A DNA stretch of 64,000 bases from Treponema sp. (GCA_017935745.1 JAGBGX010000006.1:1-64000), one strand, 5' to 3'. Positions 51,549-61,171 are shown, counted from the first letter of the stretch. Notes: generated by a model not told the origin, from the sequence alone. A program made the numbers and translations.

Positions 51549-52793
51549 ATGAAAAGAAGAATACTTTCCGCCGCAGTCATCTGCCTTGCAATCCTGCCGT
51601 TTTTTCCCCAGCAAAAAGTGAACGGCTCCCTCCGCACGGATCAGGCTGTGAAATTTGAATTCAAGTACCGCACGGGTGACCGCTACCGGATTTTGTCCAC
51701 TGTCAACGAAGATGTGTACGTGAACAGGAAGAAAAGCCACACTTCAGTCATCATAAACCGGGTTTCCGCGGAAGTCACTGGAGTCACAAAGGACGGACAG
51801 GGAATTCACGACTGCATTTTCATGACAACTGAAGATTCAGTAGGCACATACAGCGGAGCCAATTTTACCTACGGCGAAGAATACAGGAGCATCTTTACAA
51901 GAAGCAAAGCCGGCATTTACACAATCAGCGACGAGTACTTTATGCCTACAGTCAGGGATGTTCCTGTCTTTCCTGACAAAGCGGTTCTGCCCGGAGAAAA
52001 ATGGACGGCGAAAGGACACGAGGCGCATGACCTGCGCAAAGGGTTCGGTCTGCAAAAGCCGTACAAGGTTCCGTTCACGGCTGAGTACACGTATGCAGGC
52101 ATGGACGCTCAGACCGGGCTGCATATTATCAATGTCAAATACTCGATGCAGATGGAGTCGCCTGAAATGCAGAATCCGCAGGGCGCAGACTATCCGGCAG
52201 TGACACAGGGCTTCAGCGATGAAACCATTTACTGGGACAATGAAAAGGGAGCCATCGATCATTACAGCGAGACATTCAGAATCTTTATTGAAAGCGCGGC
52301 AGGAAACCTGTACGAATTCACGGGGACGGCGCATGCGGAAGCAACTGATTTTGCACAGACAAACACAAAGGAAAACCTTTCCCGCGTAAAAAAGCAGGTT
52401 GAAGAGCTGGGGCTTGAAAACGTCACCGTTCATCCAAGCGAAAAAGGGCTGACAATCGCAATAGAAAATATTCAGTTTCAGGCTGACAGCGCAGTTCTTC
52501 TGGAAAGCGAAAAGGCAAAAATCAATCAGATTGCAAAAATTCTGGAAGCATGGCCGGACAACGACATTCTGGTGACAGGACACACCGCGCTTGCGGGAAC
52601 CGAGCGGATGCGGAAAATCCTGAGCGAGCAACGGGCGGCCGCTGTAGCTGAATATTTAGTCGGACTGAATGTGCGCGACAGGTTCCATGTCTTTACGCAG
52701 GGGCTTGGAGCTGAGCAGCCGGTCGCATCGAACAAGACTGAAGAAGGAAAGGCGCGCAACCGCCGCGTGGAAATAACAGTCATGGACAAATAA
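51549..52793 (+). CDS. OmpA-family outer-membrane/peptidoglycan-binding protein
   Basis: 414 residues from ATG 51549 (an upstream in-frame start at 51492 would cross the promoter). Signal peptide about 1-20 (SAAVICLAILPFFPQQ). Residues about 35-280 are a beta-rich domain of unknown type. A C-terminal OmpA-like domain (about 300-412) follows: ENIQFQADSAVLLESEKAKI, DILVTGHTALAGTERMRKIL, LSEQRAAAVAEYL and a final RNRRVEITV. It anchors the outer membrane to peptidoglycan. The arrangement resembles the treponemal OmpA-domain protein of the Tp0624 kind (from memory). Confidence 0.88.
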   Translation: MKRRILSAAVICLAILPFFPQQKVNGSLRTDQAVKFEFKYRTGDRYRILSTVNEDVYVNRKKSHTSVIINRVSAEVTGVTKDGQGIHDCIFMTTEDSVGTYSGANFTYGEEYRSIFTRSKAGIYTISDEYFMPTVRDVPVFPDKAVLPGEKWTAKGHEAHDLRKGFGLQKPYKVPFTAEYTYAGMDAQTGLHIINVKYSMQMESPEMQNPQGADYPAVTQGFSDETIYWDNEKGAIDHYSETFRIFIESAAGNLYEFTGTAHAEATDFAQTNTKENLSRVKKQVEELGLENVTVHPSEKGLTIAIENIQFQADSAVLLESEKAKINQIAKILEAWPDNDILVTGHTALAGTERMRKILSEQRAAAVAEYLVGLNVRDRFHVFTQGLGAEQPVASNKTEEGKARNRRVEITVMDK

Positions 52794-52860
52794 GCGCGCC
52801 ATTTTTGCGGCTTGCTTTAAACCTTGATTTTTTTCAGTGAAAGTATCATGATAAGCCATA

Positions 52861-54564
52861 ATGTTTAAACCAGAACTGTGCAACGCACTAAAAACGTATT
52901 CAGCAAAAACGTTTTTTTCAGACCTGACAGCAGGAATCATCGTTGGAATTGTAGCGCTTCCGCTGGCAATCGCATTTGCCATTGCCTCGGGAGTGGAGCC
53001 TGAGCGCGGACTTTTTACCGCAATCGTGGCCGGATTCTTTATTTCGCTTCTGGGAGGAAGCAGAGTCCAGATAGGCGGCCCCACGGGAGCATTTGCAGTC
53101 ATTGTATACGGCGTTGTCGCCAAGCACGGATACTCAGGGCTTGTCACGGCAACAGTCATGGCGGGAATTCTGCTGATTCTGCTCGGCGCATTCAAAATGG
53201 GCGGCCTGATAAAATTCATTCCGTACACAATCGTCACAGGATTTACAGCAGGAATCGCAGTCACAATCGCAGCAGGACAGATCGGCGACTTTCTGGGACT
53301 GACTATTTCTGTCTTTCCCAGCGGATTTACAAAAATGCCAGGAACATTTGCTGCAAAGATTCATACATACGCGCTGAACATCGGCAGCATCAGCTGGTAT
53401 TCACTTGCGCTTGCCGCCGTCAGTCTCGCGCTCATTCTTATATGGCCGCGCTTCTGCAAAAAAGTCACATCAAAAATTCCAGGAAGCCTTGCAGTAATCA
53501 TTCTGGGAACTGCGGCAAGCATGCTTCTCAAAAGCCGCTTCGGCCTTGAAACAGCGACTATAGGCTCTCGGTACGGCTCCATTCCGTCATCGCTTCCTTC
53601 CCCGTCGCTTCCTTCCTTCAGCATTGAGACAGTGACTGCGCTGTTTCCTGTCTCTGTTTCAATCGCGGTTCTTGCGGCAATCGAAAGCCTCCTGAGCGCA
53701 GTTGTCGCAGACGGCATGACAGGCACAAAGCACAACTCAGACACTGAGCTTATTGCGCAGGGAATTGCAAACATTGCCTCTCCGCTCTTCGGCGGAATTC
53801 CTGCGACCGGCGCAATCGCACGCACCGCAACAAACATCAAGAACGGCGGCAAAACTCCTGTGGCGGGAATTGTCCATGCAGTCACGCTTCTGCTGATTAT
53901 GATGCTGCTGGGAAAATACGCAGTATACATTCCGATGGCCTGCCTTGCGGCTGTCCTTATGAGCGTGTCATGGAACATGGCCGGACTTCCTGCGGTGCGG
54001 GAAATGCTCAAAGGGCAAAAATCTGATATCTTTGTGCTTGCAGCAACATTCCTCATCACCGTTTTTGTGGATCTGACAGTGGCCATTGAATTCGGGCTTG
54101 GATTCGCGGCATTTTTCTTCATCAAGAAAATGATTGACGTTTCTGAAGTTCAGAACAGGCGGGAGTCTCTCACGGGCGGAATTGTGCAGGATTCGGCGGA
54201 AGACGCAGAGCAGCTTGAAATCCCGGAAGGCGCAGTTGTGTATGAAATTGACGGGCCGCTTTTTTTCGGCACAGTGCGCAAATTTGAAATGGCAATCGAG
54301 CGCGCCCAGACAAATGCAAAGGTGCTTGTGCTCAGAATGCGCAGCATGATTTATCTTGATGCCGGAGGAATCCGCGCGCTTGAGCAGGCAAAGTCAGCAT
54401 GCGACAGAAAAGGAATCGCCATCATTCTTTCGGGCATTCACACGCAGCCATATCTGCTGTGCACAAAAACCGGGATGCTGGAAAAAATCGGAAGTGAAAA
54501 CGTATGCGCGAACATAACGGACGCGCTCAACAGAGCAAAGGAGCTGCTGAAAAAAGATGAGTGA
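52861..54564 (+). CDS. SulP-family anion transporter with STAS domain
   Basis: 567 residues. About 11 to 14 membrane helices with SulP signatures (DLTAGIIVGIVALPLAIAFA; GGSRVQIGGPTGAFAVIVYG; GGIPATGAIARTATNIKNGG). A C-terminal STAS domain (about 455-560) follows: VVYEIDGPLFFGTVRKFEMA and MRSMIYLDAGGIRALEQA. It transports sulfate, bicarbonate or related anions; the substrate cannot be read from sequence. The gene overlaps era by 8 nt. Confidence 0.95.
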   Translation: MFKPELCNALKTYSAKTFFSDLTAGIIVGIVALPLAIAFAIASGVEPERGLFTAIVAGFFISLLGGSRVQIGGPTGAFAVIVYGVVAKHGYSGLVTATVMAGILLILLGAFKMGGLIKFIPYTIVTGFTAGIAVTIAAGQIGDFLGLTISVFPSGFTKMPGTFAAKIHTYALNIGSISWYSLALAAVSLALILIWPRFCKKVTSKIPGSLAVIILGTAASMLLKSRFGLETATIGSRYGSIPSSLPSPSLPSFSIETVTALFPVSVSIAVLAAIESLLSAVVADGMTGTKHNSDTELIAQGIANIASPLFGGIPATGAIARTATNIKNGGKTPVAGIVHAVTLLLIMMLLGKYAVYIPMACLAAVLMSVSWNMAGLPAVREMLKGQKSDIFVLAATFLITVFVDLTVAIEFGLGFAAFFFIKKMIDVSEVQNRRESLTGGIVQDSAEDAEQLEIPEGAVVYEIDGPLFFGTVRKFEMAIERAQTNAKVLVLRMRSMIYLDAGGIRALEQAKSACDRKGIAIILSGIHTQPYLLCTKTGMLEKIGSENVCANITDALNRAKELLKKDE

Positions 54565-55498
54565 ACAGGAAAAAAACGGAATGCAAGAGGAAAATGAAAA
54601 CCCTGTCCCCGCCGGACCCAAATCGTCCCTCGTTTCAATTGTCGGCCGTCCGTCCGCAGGAAAATCAACATTTCTGAACACAGCAAGCGGACAGCAGATA
54701 AGCATTGTGTCGCCTGTTCCGCAGACAACGCGCAACGCAATCCGCGGAATTATAAACACGGCGCAAGGACAGATTGTCTTCATTGACACGCCCGGGCTTC
54801 ACGCAAGCGAAAAAAAGCTGAACCTCAGGCTCACAAAGATTGCGCATGACCATATCAAGGAAAGCGATTCAATTCTGTACATCCTTGACTCTACGCGCGC
54901 CCACGGCGAAGAGGAAGCAATGATTGCCAGCCTTCTGGAGCCGTTCACGGACAAGCTCGTCATTGCAATCAACAAGACCGAGTCCGCGCAGTCAGATGCG
55001 TACAGGTCGCGCAGTTTTATCAAGGATCATCTGCCTGCCATGCCGCCGGAGCGCATTATTGAAATGAGCGCAAAGGAAAACACAAATGTAAGCGCTGTCC
55101 TGGATGCGCTCTTTGCCCTGGCGGAAGAAGGCCCGCATTTGTACCCGGAAGAATTTTACACTGATCAGGAAGTTGACTTTCGGATTGCGGAGATTATCCG
55201 CGGGCAGGCAATCAGCCGCCTTGAGCAGGAGCTTCCGCACGCGCTGTATGTAGCCATAGACGGCATGAAAATGGCGAACGAAAACCTGCTGAAAGTCCGC
55301 GCTGTGCTGTATGTGGAGCGCGAGAGCCAGAAAGGCATTGTCATCGGAAAAAGCGCCTCAATGGTCAAGGCAATCCGCACATCATCAGAAAAAGAATGCC
55401 TTGACATATTTCCGTACAAGGTCAGCATTGACTTGCAGGTAAAGGTTGACAAGAACTGGCGGCAAAAGGACAAGGTGCTCGGCAAGCTGATCAGATAG
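54557..55498 (+). CDS. era: GTPase Era
   Basis: 313 residues. G1 GRPSAGKST (30-38), G2/switch VSPVPQTTRNAIRG, G3 DTPGLH, G4 NKTE, G5 SAKENTN. A C-terminal KH domain (GIVIGKSASMVKAIRTSSEK) binds the 3' end of 16S rRNA. Era matures the 30S subunit. Its start lies inside the end of sulP, so translation is coupled. An acidic 20-residue N-terminal extension precedes the G domain. Confidence 0.97.
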   Translation: MSEQEKNGMQEENENPVPAGPKSSLVSIVGRPSAGKSTFLNTASGQQISIVSPVPQTTRNAIRGIINTAQGQIVFIDTPGLHASEKKLNLRLTKIAHDHIKESDSILYILDSTRAHGEEEAMIASLLEPFTDKLVIAINKTESAQSDAYRSRSFIKDHLPAMPPERIIEMSAKENTNVSAVLDALFALAEEGPHLYPEEFYTDQEVDFRIAEIIRGQAISRLEQELPHALYVAIDGMKMANENLLKVRAVLYVERESQKGIVIGKSASMVKAIRTSSEKECLDIFPYKVSIDLQVKVDKNWRQKDKVLGKLIR

Positions 55499-55551
55499 CG
55501 GAATGCGCTGCGAAACGCGCAGTTTTGTCAAGCAAAATGTTTTTCAGCCCA

Positions 55552-55581
55552 TTGTACATTTCTGCGCAAAAAGAGTAGAAT
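55552..55581 (+). promoter_or_regulatory. ychF: Promoter of ychF
   Basis: TTGTAC (55552-55557), 18 bp, TAGAAT (55576-55581). An inverted repeat pairing TAATTCTGCATGC (55583-55595) with GCATGC...AGAATT (near 55623-55640) folds the leader. Confidence 0.6.
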
Positions 55582-55660
55582 GTAATTCTGCATGCGCTTT
55601 TCCTCTGCGGCTGGCACAAAGCTGCATGCTTTTTAGAATTCTACATTTTGAGGAAACACA

Positions 55661-56791
55661 ATGAAACTTACCTGCGGCATAGTCGGACTTCCGAACGTCG
55701 GAAAGTCCACCATTTTCAGCGCGCTCACAAAGGCTCCTGCGGAAGCTGCAAACTATCCGTTCTGCACAATTGATCCGAACATCGGCATTGTCGATCTGAA
55801 CGATGAGCGGCTTGACTTTATGGCAAGCGTCTTTGAGCCTAAGAAAAAAATTCCTGCTTCCGTTGACTTTATTGACATTGCAGGTCTTATCAAGGGAGCT
55901 TCCAGCGGCGAAGGGCTGGGCAACAAGTTTCTTGCAAACATACGGGAAACCGCCGTCATTGCGCATGTGGTGCGCTGCTTCGACAACCCGGACATTCAGC
56001 ATGTGAGAGACGATGCAAAAACTGACGCGCCTGTCGATCCCGAAAGCGATATTCTCACCATCAACTTTGAGCTTGCGCAGGCTGACCTTGATACGATTGA
56101 AAAGCGCGCGGAAAAAATCACCAGGCAGATCCGTTCGCTCGGCAAGGAAGAAGAAAAGCGGCTCGCCCCGTATTTCAGCGCAGTCGAAAAAATCAAGCCG
56201 CTTCTGACTGACGGAAAATGCGCCCGCATGGCAGATCTTACAGACGAAGAAAAAAATGCCGTGTACGATCTGCATCTGCTCACTATAAAGCCCCAGGTGT
56301 TTGTGTGCAACATTGATGAAGACACTATTGCGCAGGGAACAAACGGATACGTTGAAACAGTGCAAAGGATTGCAAAGGAGCAGAAGTCAGAAGCAATTGT
56401 CATCTGCGGAAAGTTTGAAGCTGATCTTGCAGAAATCGAGTCCGAAGAAGACAGAAAGGAATTCATGGAAAGCGCCGGCCTCAAGGAGTCTGCCCTTTCA
56501 GTCCTTGCACGCCATGTGTACCATCTGATGGGACTGCGCACATTCTTTACCGGCGGAGCTGACGAGTGCCGCGCATGGACAATCCGCGCCGGAGACAAAG
56601 CGCCGCAGGCAGCGGGAGTAATCCACACGGACTTTGAAAAAGGCTTTATCAAGGCGGAAGCATACTCGGTGGATGACTTGCGGCAGTACGGCTCCGAGGC
56701 GAAAATCAAGGAAGCCGGCAAGTACCGCCAGGAAGGAAAGGATTACGTTGTTCAGGACGGCGATGTGCTTTTCTTCAAATTCAATGTGTAG
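55661..56791 (+). CDS. ychF: Redox-regulated ribosome-binding ATPase YchF
   Basis: 376 residues. OBG-family G domain with GLPNVGKST at about 9-17, DIAGLIKGASSGEGLGNKFL and VCNIDED in place of NKxD, the change that makes YchF prefer ATP. A coiled coil (EKRAEKITRQIRSLGKEEEK) and a C-terminal TGS-like domain follow (LRTFFTGGADECRAWTIRAG; QEGKDYVVQDGDVLFFKFNV). GAGGAA precedes ATG. Monocistronic. Confidence 0.97.
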   Translation: MKLTCGIVGLPNVGKSTIFSALTKAPAEAANYPFCTIDPNIGIVDLNDERLDFMASVFEPKKKIPASVDFIDIAGLIKGASSGEGLGNKFLANIRETAVIAHVVRCFDNPDIQHVRDDAKTDAPVDPESDILTINFELAQADLDTIEKRAEKITRQIRSLGKEEEKRLAPYFSAVEKIKPLLTDGKCARMADLTDEEKNAVYDLHLLTIKPQVFVCNIDEDTIAQGTNGYVETVQRIAKEQKSEAIVICGKFEADLAEIESEEDRKEFMESAGLKESALSVLARHVYHLMGLRTFFTGGADECRAWTIRAGDKAPQAAGVIHTDFEKGFIKAEAYSVDDLRQYGSEAKIKEAGKYRQEGKDYVVQDGDVLFFKFNV

Positions 56792-56817
56792 CTCAAGCGC
56801 GGTATCCGGCTGAAAAG

Positions 56818-58149
56818 CTAGAACTCAGGCTCGCAGGTGAATTCCATCAGCCTGCCTGTCGCCGGATGCGCAAAGCATATATACCGGGCATGAAGCAGCA
56901 GCCGGCCGCCGCCGTTCCCGTACAGAGAGTCCCCGGCAATCGGAACAGAAAATCCGTGGCTGTCTGCGCTTGCAAGCCGGAGCTGGTGCGTCCTGCCGGT
57001 GTGCGGAATAAACTGGACGCGCGTGACATCCCTGCGGCTTCCGTCCGGCATCGTATGCTTTTCAACATTCAGTATGTTCCATTCCGTCACAGCCTTTTTT
57101 CCGTTCACAGGATCCCAGATTTGGCGGGGACGGTTTTCAACATCAAGCCGGAAATACAGCTCCATAGTCCCTGACGGTGCAATGCCCTTTTTTGCAAGAA
57201 CGCCGTCAAGCAGCGCGATGTACTTTTTTTGCACGCGTCCTTCTTCAAACTGACGGCACAGATTCCGGTGGGCTTCCTTTGTAAATGCAAGAACCTGAAT
57301 GCCGGACGTTTCCATGTCAAGGCGGTGAACGGCAGGCTGCGCAATGCACTGCGGAAAAAGGCGGCGCACACGGCTGGCAATGCAGTCCTGCTTTTCCGCT
57401 CCTCTCCCGGGAACGCTCAGAATCCCGCTCTGCTTGTCAACAACAATGATTTCACAATCCCGGTACAGAATTTTCAGTCCGAGCATTTCAGGAAGAATAA
57501 TTCCGCACCGCTCATCGCACGGAGAGCAGGCTGTTCCGCTGCTCCGTGAATCAGCTGATTTTCCATAGAACACTTCGCACAGGCTCACTGGGACAAGCCC
57601 GTCTTTAAATGCACAGTCAAGAAGCTTGGGAGCGCAGCAGTCTCCTGTTCCTGACGGCGGAAGATTTCCCCGGTTTCTTGTCCGGCACATTTCTTCCAGC
57701 GTCCGCACTGTTCCGTCAAAGCAGTGAAACGAATACAGGGAAAACACTTTTTTCAGGGATTCCGATGTAAGTGCGCTCCGGCGCGCAGACAGAGCCTGCA
57801 CACTGGAATGAGAACGTCCAGCCGCGTTAATCTGTTCAGTCAGCCGATGAATTGCAAGATCATTTTTCCTGAGCGCATCTGCAATCTGCGCGCTGCTGAC
57901 AATCGGCTCCACAAAGACAGCCTTGCCGTATGTTCCCCTGACTGTCCGCGCAGTTCCTGACACCGTGTACAGCACTTTCTCTTCACCAGCTGAAGTGCGC
58001 GCAACAAGGACGCCAAGCATAATGCCGTTTTCGGCCCGCTCCCCGCTTGGCATGCCGGCTGTTTCCAGTGACAGTTTTTTTTCATCTAAAAGAGACACAA
58101 TCTCCTTGCAGAATGCAAATGCTTTTTCTTCATTGAACGGAGGAAACAT
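56818..58149 (-). CDS. RluA-family pseudouridine synthase with long N-terminal extension
   Basis: 443 residues. The catalytic domain (about 225-440) has VDKQSGILSVPGRG, the active-site HRLDMETSGIQVLAFTKEA, KKYIALLDG and HTGRTHQLRL. It isomerises uridine in rRNA or tRNA. Residues 1-220 are an extension of unknown fold with several Cys and low similarity to known domains. There is no S4 domain. TATAAT lies 6 nt before ATG, so the mRNA is probably leaderless. Confidence 0.93.
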   Translation of the reverse strand: MFPPFNEEKAFAFCKEIVSLLDEKKLSLETAGMPSGERAENGIMLGVLVARTSAGEEKVLYTVSGTARTVRGTYGKAVFVEPIVSSAQIADALRKNDLAIHRLTEQINAAGRSHSSVQALSARRSALTSESLKKVFSLYSFHCFDGTVRTLEEMCRTRNRGNLPPSGTGDCCAPKLLDCAFKDGLVPVSLCEVFYGKSADSRSSGTACSPCDERCGIILPEMLGLKILYRDCEIIVVDKQSGILSVPGRGAEKQDCIASRVRRLFPQCIAQPAVHRLDMETSGIQVLAFTKEAHRNLCRQFEEGRVQKKYIALLDGVLAKKGIAPSGTMELYFRLDVENRPRQIWDPVNGKKAVTEWNILNVEKHTMPDGSRRDVTRVQFIPHTGRTHQLRLASADSHGFSVPIAGDSLYGNGGGRLLLHARYICFAHPATGRLMEFTCEPEF

Positions 58150-58156
58150 GGCTCCA

Positions 58157-58987
58157 TTATACAGCAGAAAGCTCTTTTACTAAATACGGTATTGCCTTTT
58201 CAAATTTCACGCCGTACCAGTGCTCCTTGTCGCCGAGCGTTGCCTTGATTGACTCAACAACAAAATCGGCCGCAAGCCTTGCAGAGTCAAAAAGGCTCCG
58301 TCCGTTGCACAGCGCACCGGCAAAAGAAGAAGCAAACACATCGCCTGTTCCGTGCATCTGGACTGGAAGACGCTCAGCAAAGTAATAGTCTGCAAAAGAG
58401 CCGTCATACACCGCAACGCCGAGCTTGCAGGCTTCAAAGCTTACGCCTGTCAGAACAACAGACTTTGCACCAAGAGCGCAGAGGCTTTTGCACATTTTTT
58501 CAATAAAAGCGCGGTCATACTGTTCGCCGGGATACTCAAGCCCCAAAAGAAAGCAGGCCTCTGTTATATTCGGAAGAATTACATCAGCACCATTGCACAG
58601 CTGCGCCATTTTTTCAGGAAAATCCGAACCGAACCCAGCATACATTTTTCCGTTGTCAGCCATAACTGGATCAACAATAACAAGCGCATCTTTCCGCGCA
58701 GTCTCTCTGATTATCTTCCTGATAATCGGAATCTGAGCGGCAGACACATACCCGGTGTAAAATGCGCTGAAAGTGATTGACTCTTTCTTCCACTGATTCA
58801 AAATGTCTTCCATGCCGCCAGTCAAATCGGCAAACGTCCACGAATCAAAAGCTGTATGATTTGAAAGCACCGAGCTTGGCAGAACCGCAGTTTCAATTCC
58901 GCACGCTGAAATAACAGGAAGCGCAACCGTAAGGGAGCACTGCCCCACACATGAAATGTCCTGAATTGTCAAAAGCCGTTTATCCAT
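58157..58987 (-). CDS. pdxK: Pyridoxal/pyridoxine kinase
   Basis: 276 residues. Ribokinase-like PdxK/PdxY family: SCVGQCSLTVALPVISACGI near the N-terminus, LPSSVLSNHTAF, VIVDPVMADNGKMY and the catalytic GTGDVFASSFAGAL. It phosphorylates vitamin B6 vitamers to give PLP. GAGG precedes ATG. The gene is divergent from a PdxR/MocR regulator, forming a PLP-salvage divergon. The stop lies 7 bp from the start of the RluA-family gene on the same strand. Confidence 0.93.
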   Translation of the reverse strand: MDKRLLTIQDISCVGQCSLTVALPVISACGIETAVLPSSVLSNHTAFDSWTFADLTGGMEDILNQWKKESITFSAFYTGYVSAAQIPIIRKIIRETARKDALVIVDPVMADNGKMYAGFGSDFPEKMAQLCNGADVILPNITEACFLLGLEYPGEQYDRAFIEKMCKSLCALGAKSVVLTGVSFEACKLGVAVYDGSFADYYFAERLPVQMHGTGDVFASSFAGALCNGRSLFDSARLAADFVVESIKATLGDKEHWYGVKFEKAIPYLVKELSAV

Positions 58988-59089
58988 AAAAAAACCTCAC
59001 TGCATGCTACCGTTATTCTGATAATAATGATATACTCATTTTGCAGTTAAATTCATATATCCAGATTTTTATTGTTAAGGAAAGAAAAT
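58988..59089. promoter_or_regulatory. Divergent pdxK/pdxR control region
   Basis: 102 AT-rich bases with TATACT on the plus strand (about 59030-59035) and several ATGATA/TATCAT-like halves. It is the only place a PdxR operator could control both genes. Exact repeats are not clear by eye. Confidence 0.4.
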
Positions 59090-60568
59090 ATGTTCACCTG
59101 CGATTTTTCAAAAAGAGGCGCCGCAAGTCTCTGCGACTTTTTAATTGAATCCGTCATAACGCGGATTATGGACGGCTCACTGAAGGCGCATGAAAAGCTT
59201 CCCTCAAAACGGTCATTGGCCGCGCATCTTGGAGTCAGCGTGATTACCGTGCAGAATGCATATGCGGAGCTTATCAGCAGAGGATATCTGTACTCAATAG
59301 AAAAAAAAGGATTCTTTGTAACTGACCTTCCGCTGCCGGAAAAAAGAACCATGCAGAACGGAAAAAGACAGAAGGCAAAGGAAGACCGTGAGCAGAAAAA
59401 AAGCAGCGGCCGGATTTTTTTTGCAGATCTTGAATCAAATGCAACCGGGTATAAGAAATTTCCGTTTTCAGTCTGGTCAAAGCTGACAAAGAGCGTTCTG
59501 CAAAGTCCGCACGAAACGCTCCTGAAAAAGCAGCCTCCGCAAGGCTCACTTGCGCTGCGTGAATCAATCGCAGGCTATTTAAAAAGCTTTCGGAACATGG
59601 ACGTTTCGCCTGAGCAGATTGTCATCGGAGCCGGAACTGAAGTCCTGTACAGCTGCATCGTTCACCTTTTAGGAAGCAGCCTCACATTCGCAGTGGAAAA
59701 TCCCGGATACAAAAAAATCGCACAAATGCTCGCTCTGAACGGCGCACGGGTCATCCACATTCCCATTGATGAAAACGGACTGAACGTAAAGACGCTGAGC
59801 GGCACAGAGGCGGAGGCAGTCCACGTCACGCCGAACCATCACTTTCCCACGGGAATTGTCATGCCCATAAAACGGAGGATGGAGCTTCTGTCCTGGGCGG
59901 AAGAAAAAAAAGAAAGCCGCTATATTATCGAAGATGACTACGACAGCGAATTCAGGCTTGAAGGGAAGCCGATGCCGCCGCTGCAATGCGCTTCCCCGGA
60001 TCTGAACATCATTTACATGAATACATTTTCAAAGACACTTTCACCGTCATTCAGAATAGGATACATGGTTCTTCCCAGAAAGCTTGTCAGGCCTTTTACA
60101 GAAAAATTCGGATTTTGCTCATGCACAGTCAGCGCGTTCGAGCAGCACATTCTCGCATCCTTTATACACGGTGGATTCTATGCCAAGCATATCATCAGAA
60201 TGAAAAACTATTACAGGAACCTGCGCAATGAGCTTGTCTTCAGGATTGAAAAAATGAACATCGGCTCCGTCATTCAAATCCACGAAGAGCATTCCGGCCT
60301 TCATTTTCTGATTACTGTCCGCTCAGCTTTCAGCGGAAAAAAGCTGAAGGCACGCCTTGAAAAAAACGGAATAAAAATAGCCCTGCTCAGCGAATTTTTC
60401 TACGGAGAACAGAAAAAAACTGAATTTATCAGTTCCGCCGGAACAGCAATCCCGGCAGACAAAACATTCATCGTAAACTATTCAGGAATCGACAGGCAAA
60501 ACATTCCCGGGACAGCCGAACGGATCTTCAAGTCAGTGCGGCAGGAATATGCTCCTGCTGCTTTCTAA
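59090..60568 (+). CDS. pdxR: PdxR/MocR-type regulator (GntR HTH plus aminotransferase domain)
   Basis: 492 residues from ATG 59090 (AAGGAAAG upstream; TTG 59072 rejected). GntR winged helix at 15-80 (ESVITRIMDGSLKAHEKLPS; RSLAAHLGVSVITVQNAYAE). A fold-type I aminotransferase domain follows with PLP lysine Lys315 (NTFSKTLSPSFRIGY), EDDYDSEF and VTPNHHFPTG. Such proteins sense PLP and control B6 synthesis or salvage, which fits the divergent pdxK. The last 41 bp overlap the 3' end of xpt on the other strand. Confidence 0.95.
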   Translation: MFTCDFSKRGAASLCDFLIESVITRIMDGSLKAHEKLPSKRSLAAHLGVSVITVQNAYAELISRGYLYSIEKKGFFVTDLPLPEKRTMQNGKRQKAKEDREQKKSSGRIFFADLESNATGYKKFPFSVWSKLTKSVLQSPHETLLKKQPPQGSLALRESIAGYLKSFRNMDVSPEQIVIGAGTEVLYSCIVHLLGSSLTFAVENPGYKKIAQMLALNGARVIHIPIDENGLNVKTLSGTEAEAVHVTPNHHFPTGIVMPIKRRMELLSWAEEKKESRYIIEDDYDSEFRLEGKPMPPLQCASPDLNIIYMNTFSKTLSPSFRIGYMVLPRKLVRPFTEKFGFCSCTVSAFEQHILASFIHGGFYAKHIIRMKNYYRNLRNELVFRIEKMNIGSVIQIHEEHSGLHFLITVRSAFSGKKLKARLEKNGIKIALLSEFFYGEQKKTEFISSAGTAIPADKTFIVNYSGIDRQNIPGTAERIFKSVRQEYAPAAF

Positions 60569-61136
60569 AGACGATTGTTCCGTCATACGACATACTGTCA
60601 ATAATAACGCCGCTTTCGATACGGTATCCTTTTTTCCTGAGGCTGTCGCCGCCGCCTTGAAAACCTTTTTCAATTGCAATGCACGCGCCCTGCACATGCG
60701 CGCCGACAGCTTCAATCATTTCAATCAGTCCGTTCAAGGCATTCCCGTTCGCAAGAAAATCATCAGCGAGAAGAATTTTATCCTGAGGGGAAATATATTT
60801 TTTTGAAACGACAATGTTATAGTTGCAGGAATTGATGTATGACCAGACTGTCGCATAATAGACATCCTCGGACATTTTCGGGCTGCTGTGCTTCTTTGCA
60901 AAGACGACAGGAATATTTCCCATTGCCCGGGCTATGGAGCAGGCGACTGCAATTCCGCTTGATTCAACAGTGAGAATTTTTGTCACTTCCGTTCCTTTAA
61001 AAAGCCGTGCAAATTCTCCGCCGAGCCTGTCCAAAAGCGCAACATCAAGCTGATGGTTAAGAAAATCATTGACCTTTAAAACATTGCCCGGAAGAACAAC
61101 ACCTTCCCTGCGAATCCGTTCTTCTAAAAAATCCAT
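60528..61136 (-). CDS. xpt: Xanthine phosphoribosyltransferase
   Basis: 202 residues. Xpt signatures: RIRREGVVLPGNVLKVNDFL and FLNHQLDVAL at the N-terminus, KILTVESSGIAVACSIAR, and PRPP loop DKILLADDFLANGNALNGLI. It salvages xanthine to XMP, feeding guaA. It is convergent with pdxR, overlapping it by 41 bp. The promoter lies inside the relA terminator region and ATG starts at +1. No purine riboswitch fits in the 70-bp spacer. Confidence 0.96.
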   Translation of the reverse strand: MDFLEERIRREGVVLPGNVLKVNDFLNHQLDVALLDRLGGEFARLFKGTEVTKILTVESSGIAVACSIARAMGNIPVVFAKKHSSPKMSEDVYYATVWSYINSCNYNIVVSKKYISPQDKILLADDFLANGNALNGLIEMIEAVGAHVQGACIAIEKGFQGGGDSLRKKGYRIESGVIIDSMSYDGTIVFRKQQEHIPAALT

Positions 61137-61142
61137 ATTTCA

Positions 61143-61171
61143 ATCTTAGAAAAAAAACAGCATTTGTGCAA
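61143..61171 (-). promoter_or_regulatory. xpt: Leaderless promoter of xpt, overlapping the relA 3' hairpin
   Basis: On the minus strand, TTGCAC (61171-61166), 17 bp, TAAGAT (61148-61143), 6 nt, ATG. The -35 box lies in the loop of the hairpin that probably terminates relA. Confidence 0.8.
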
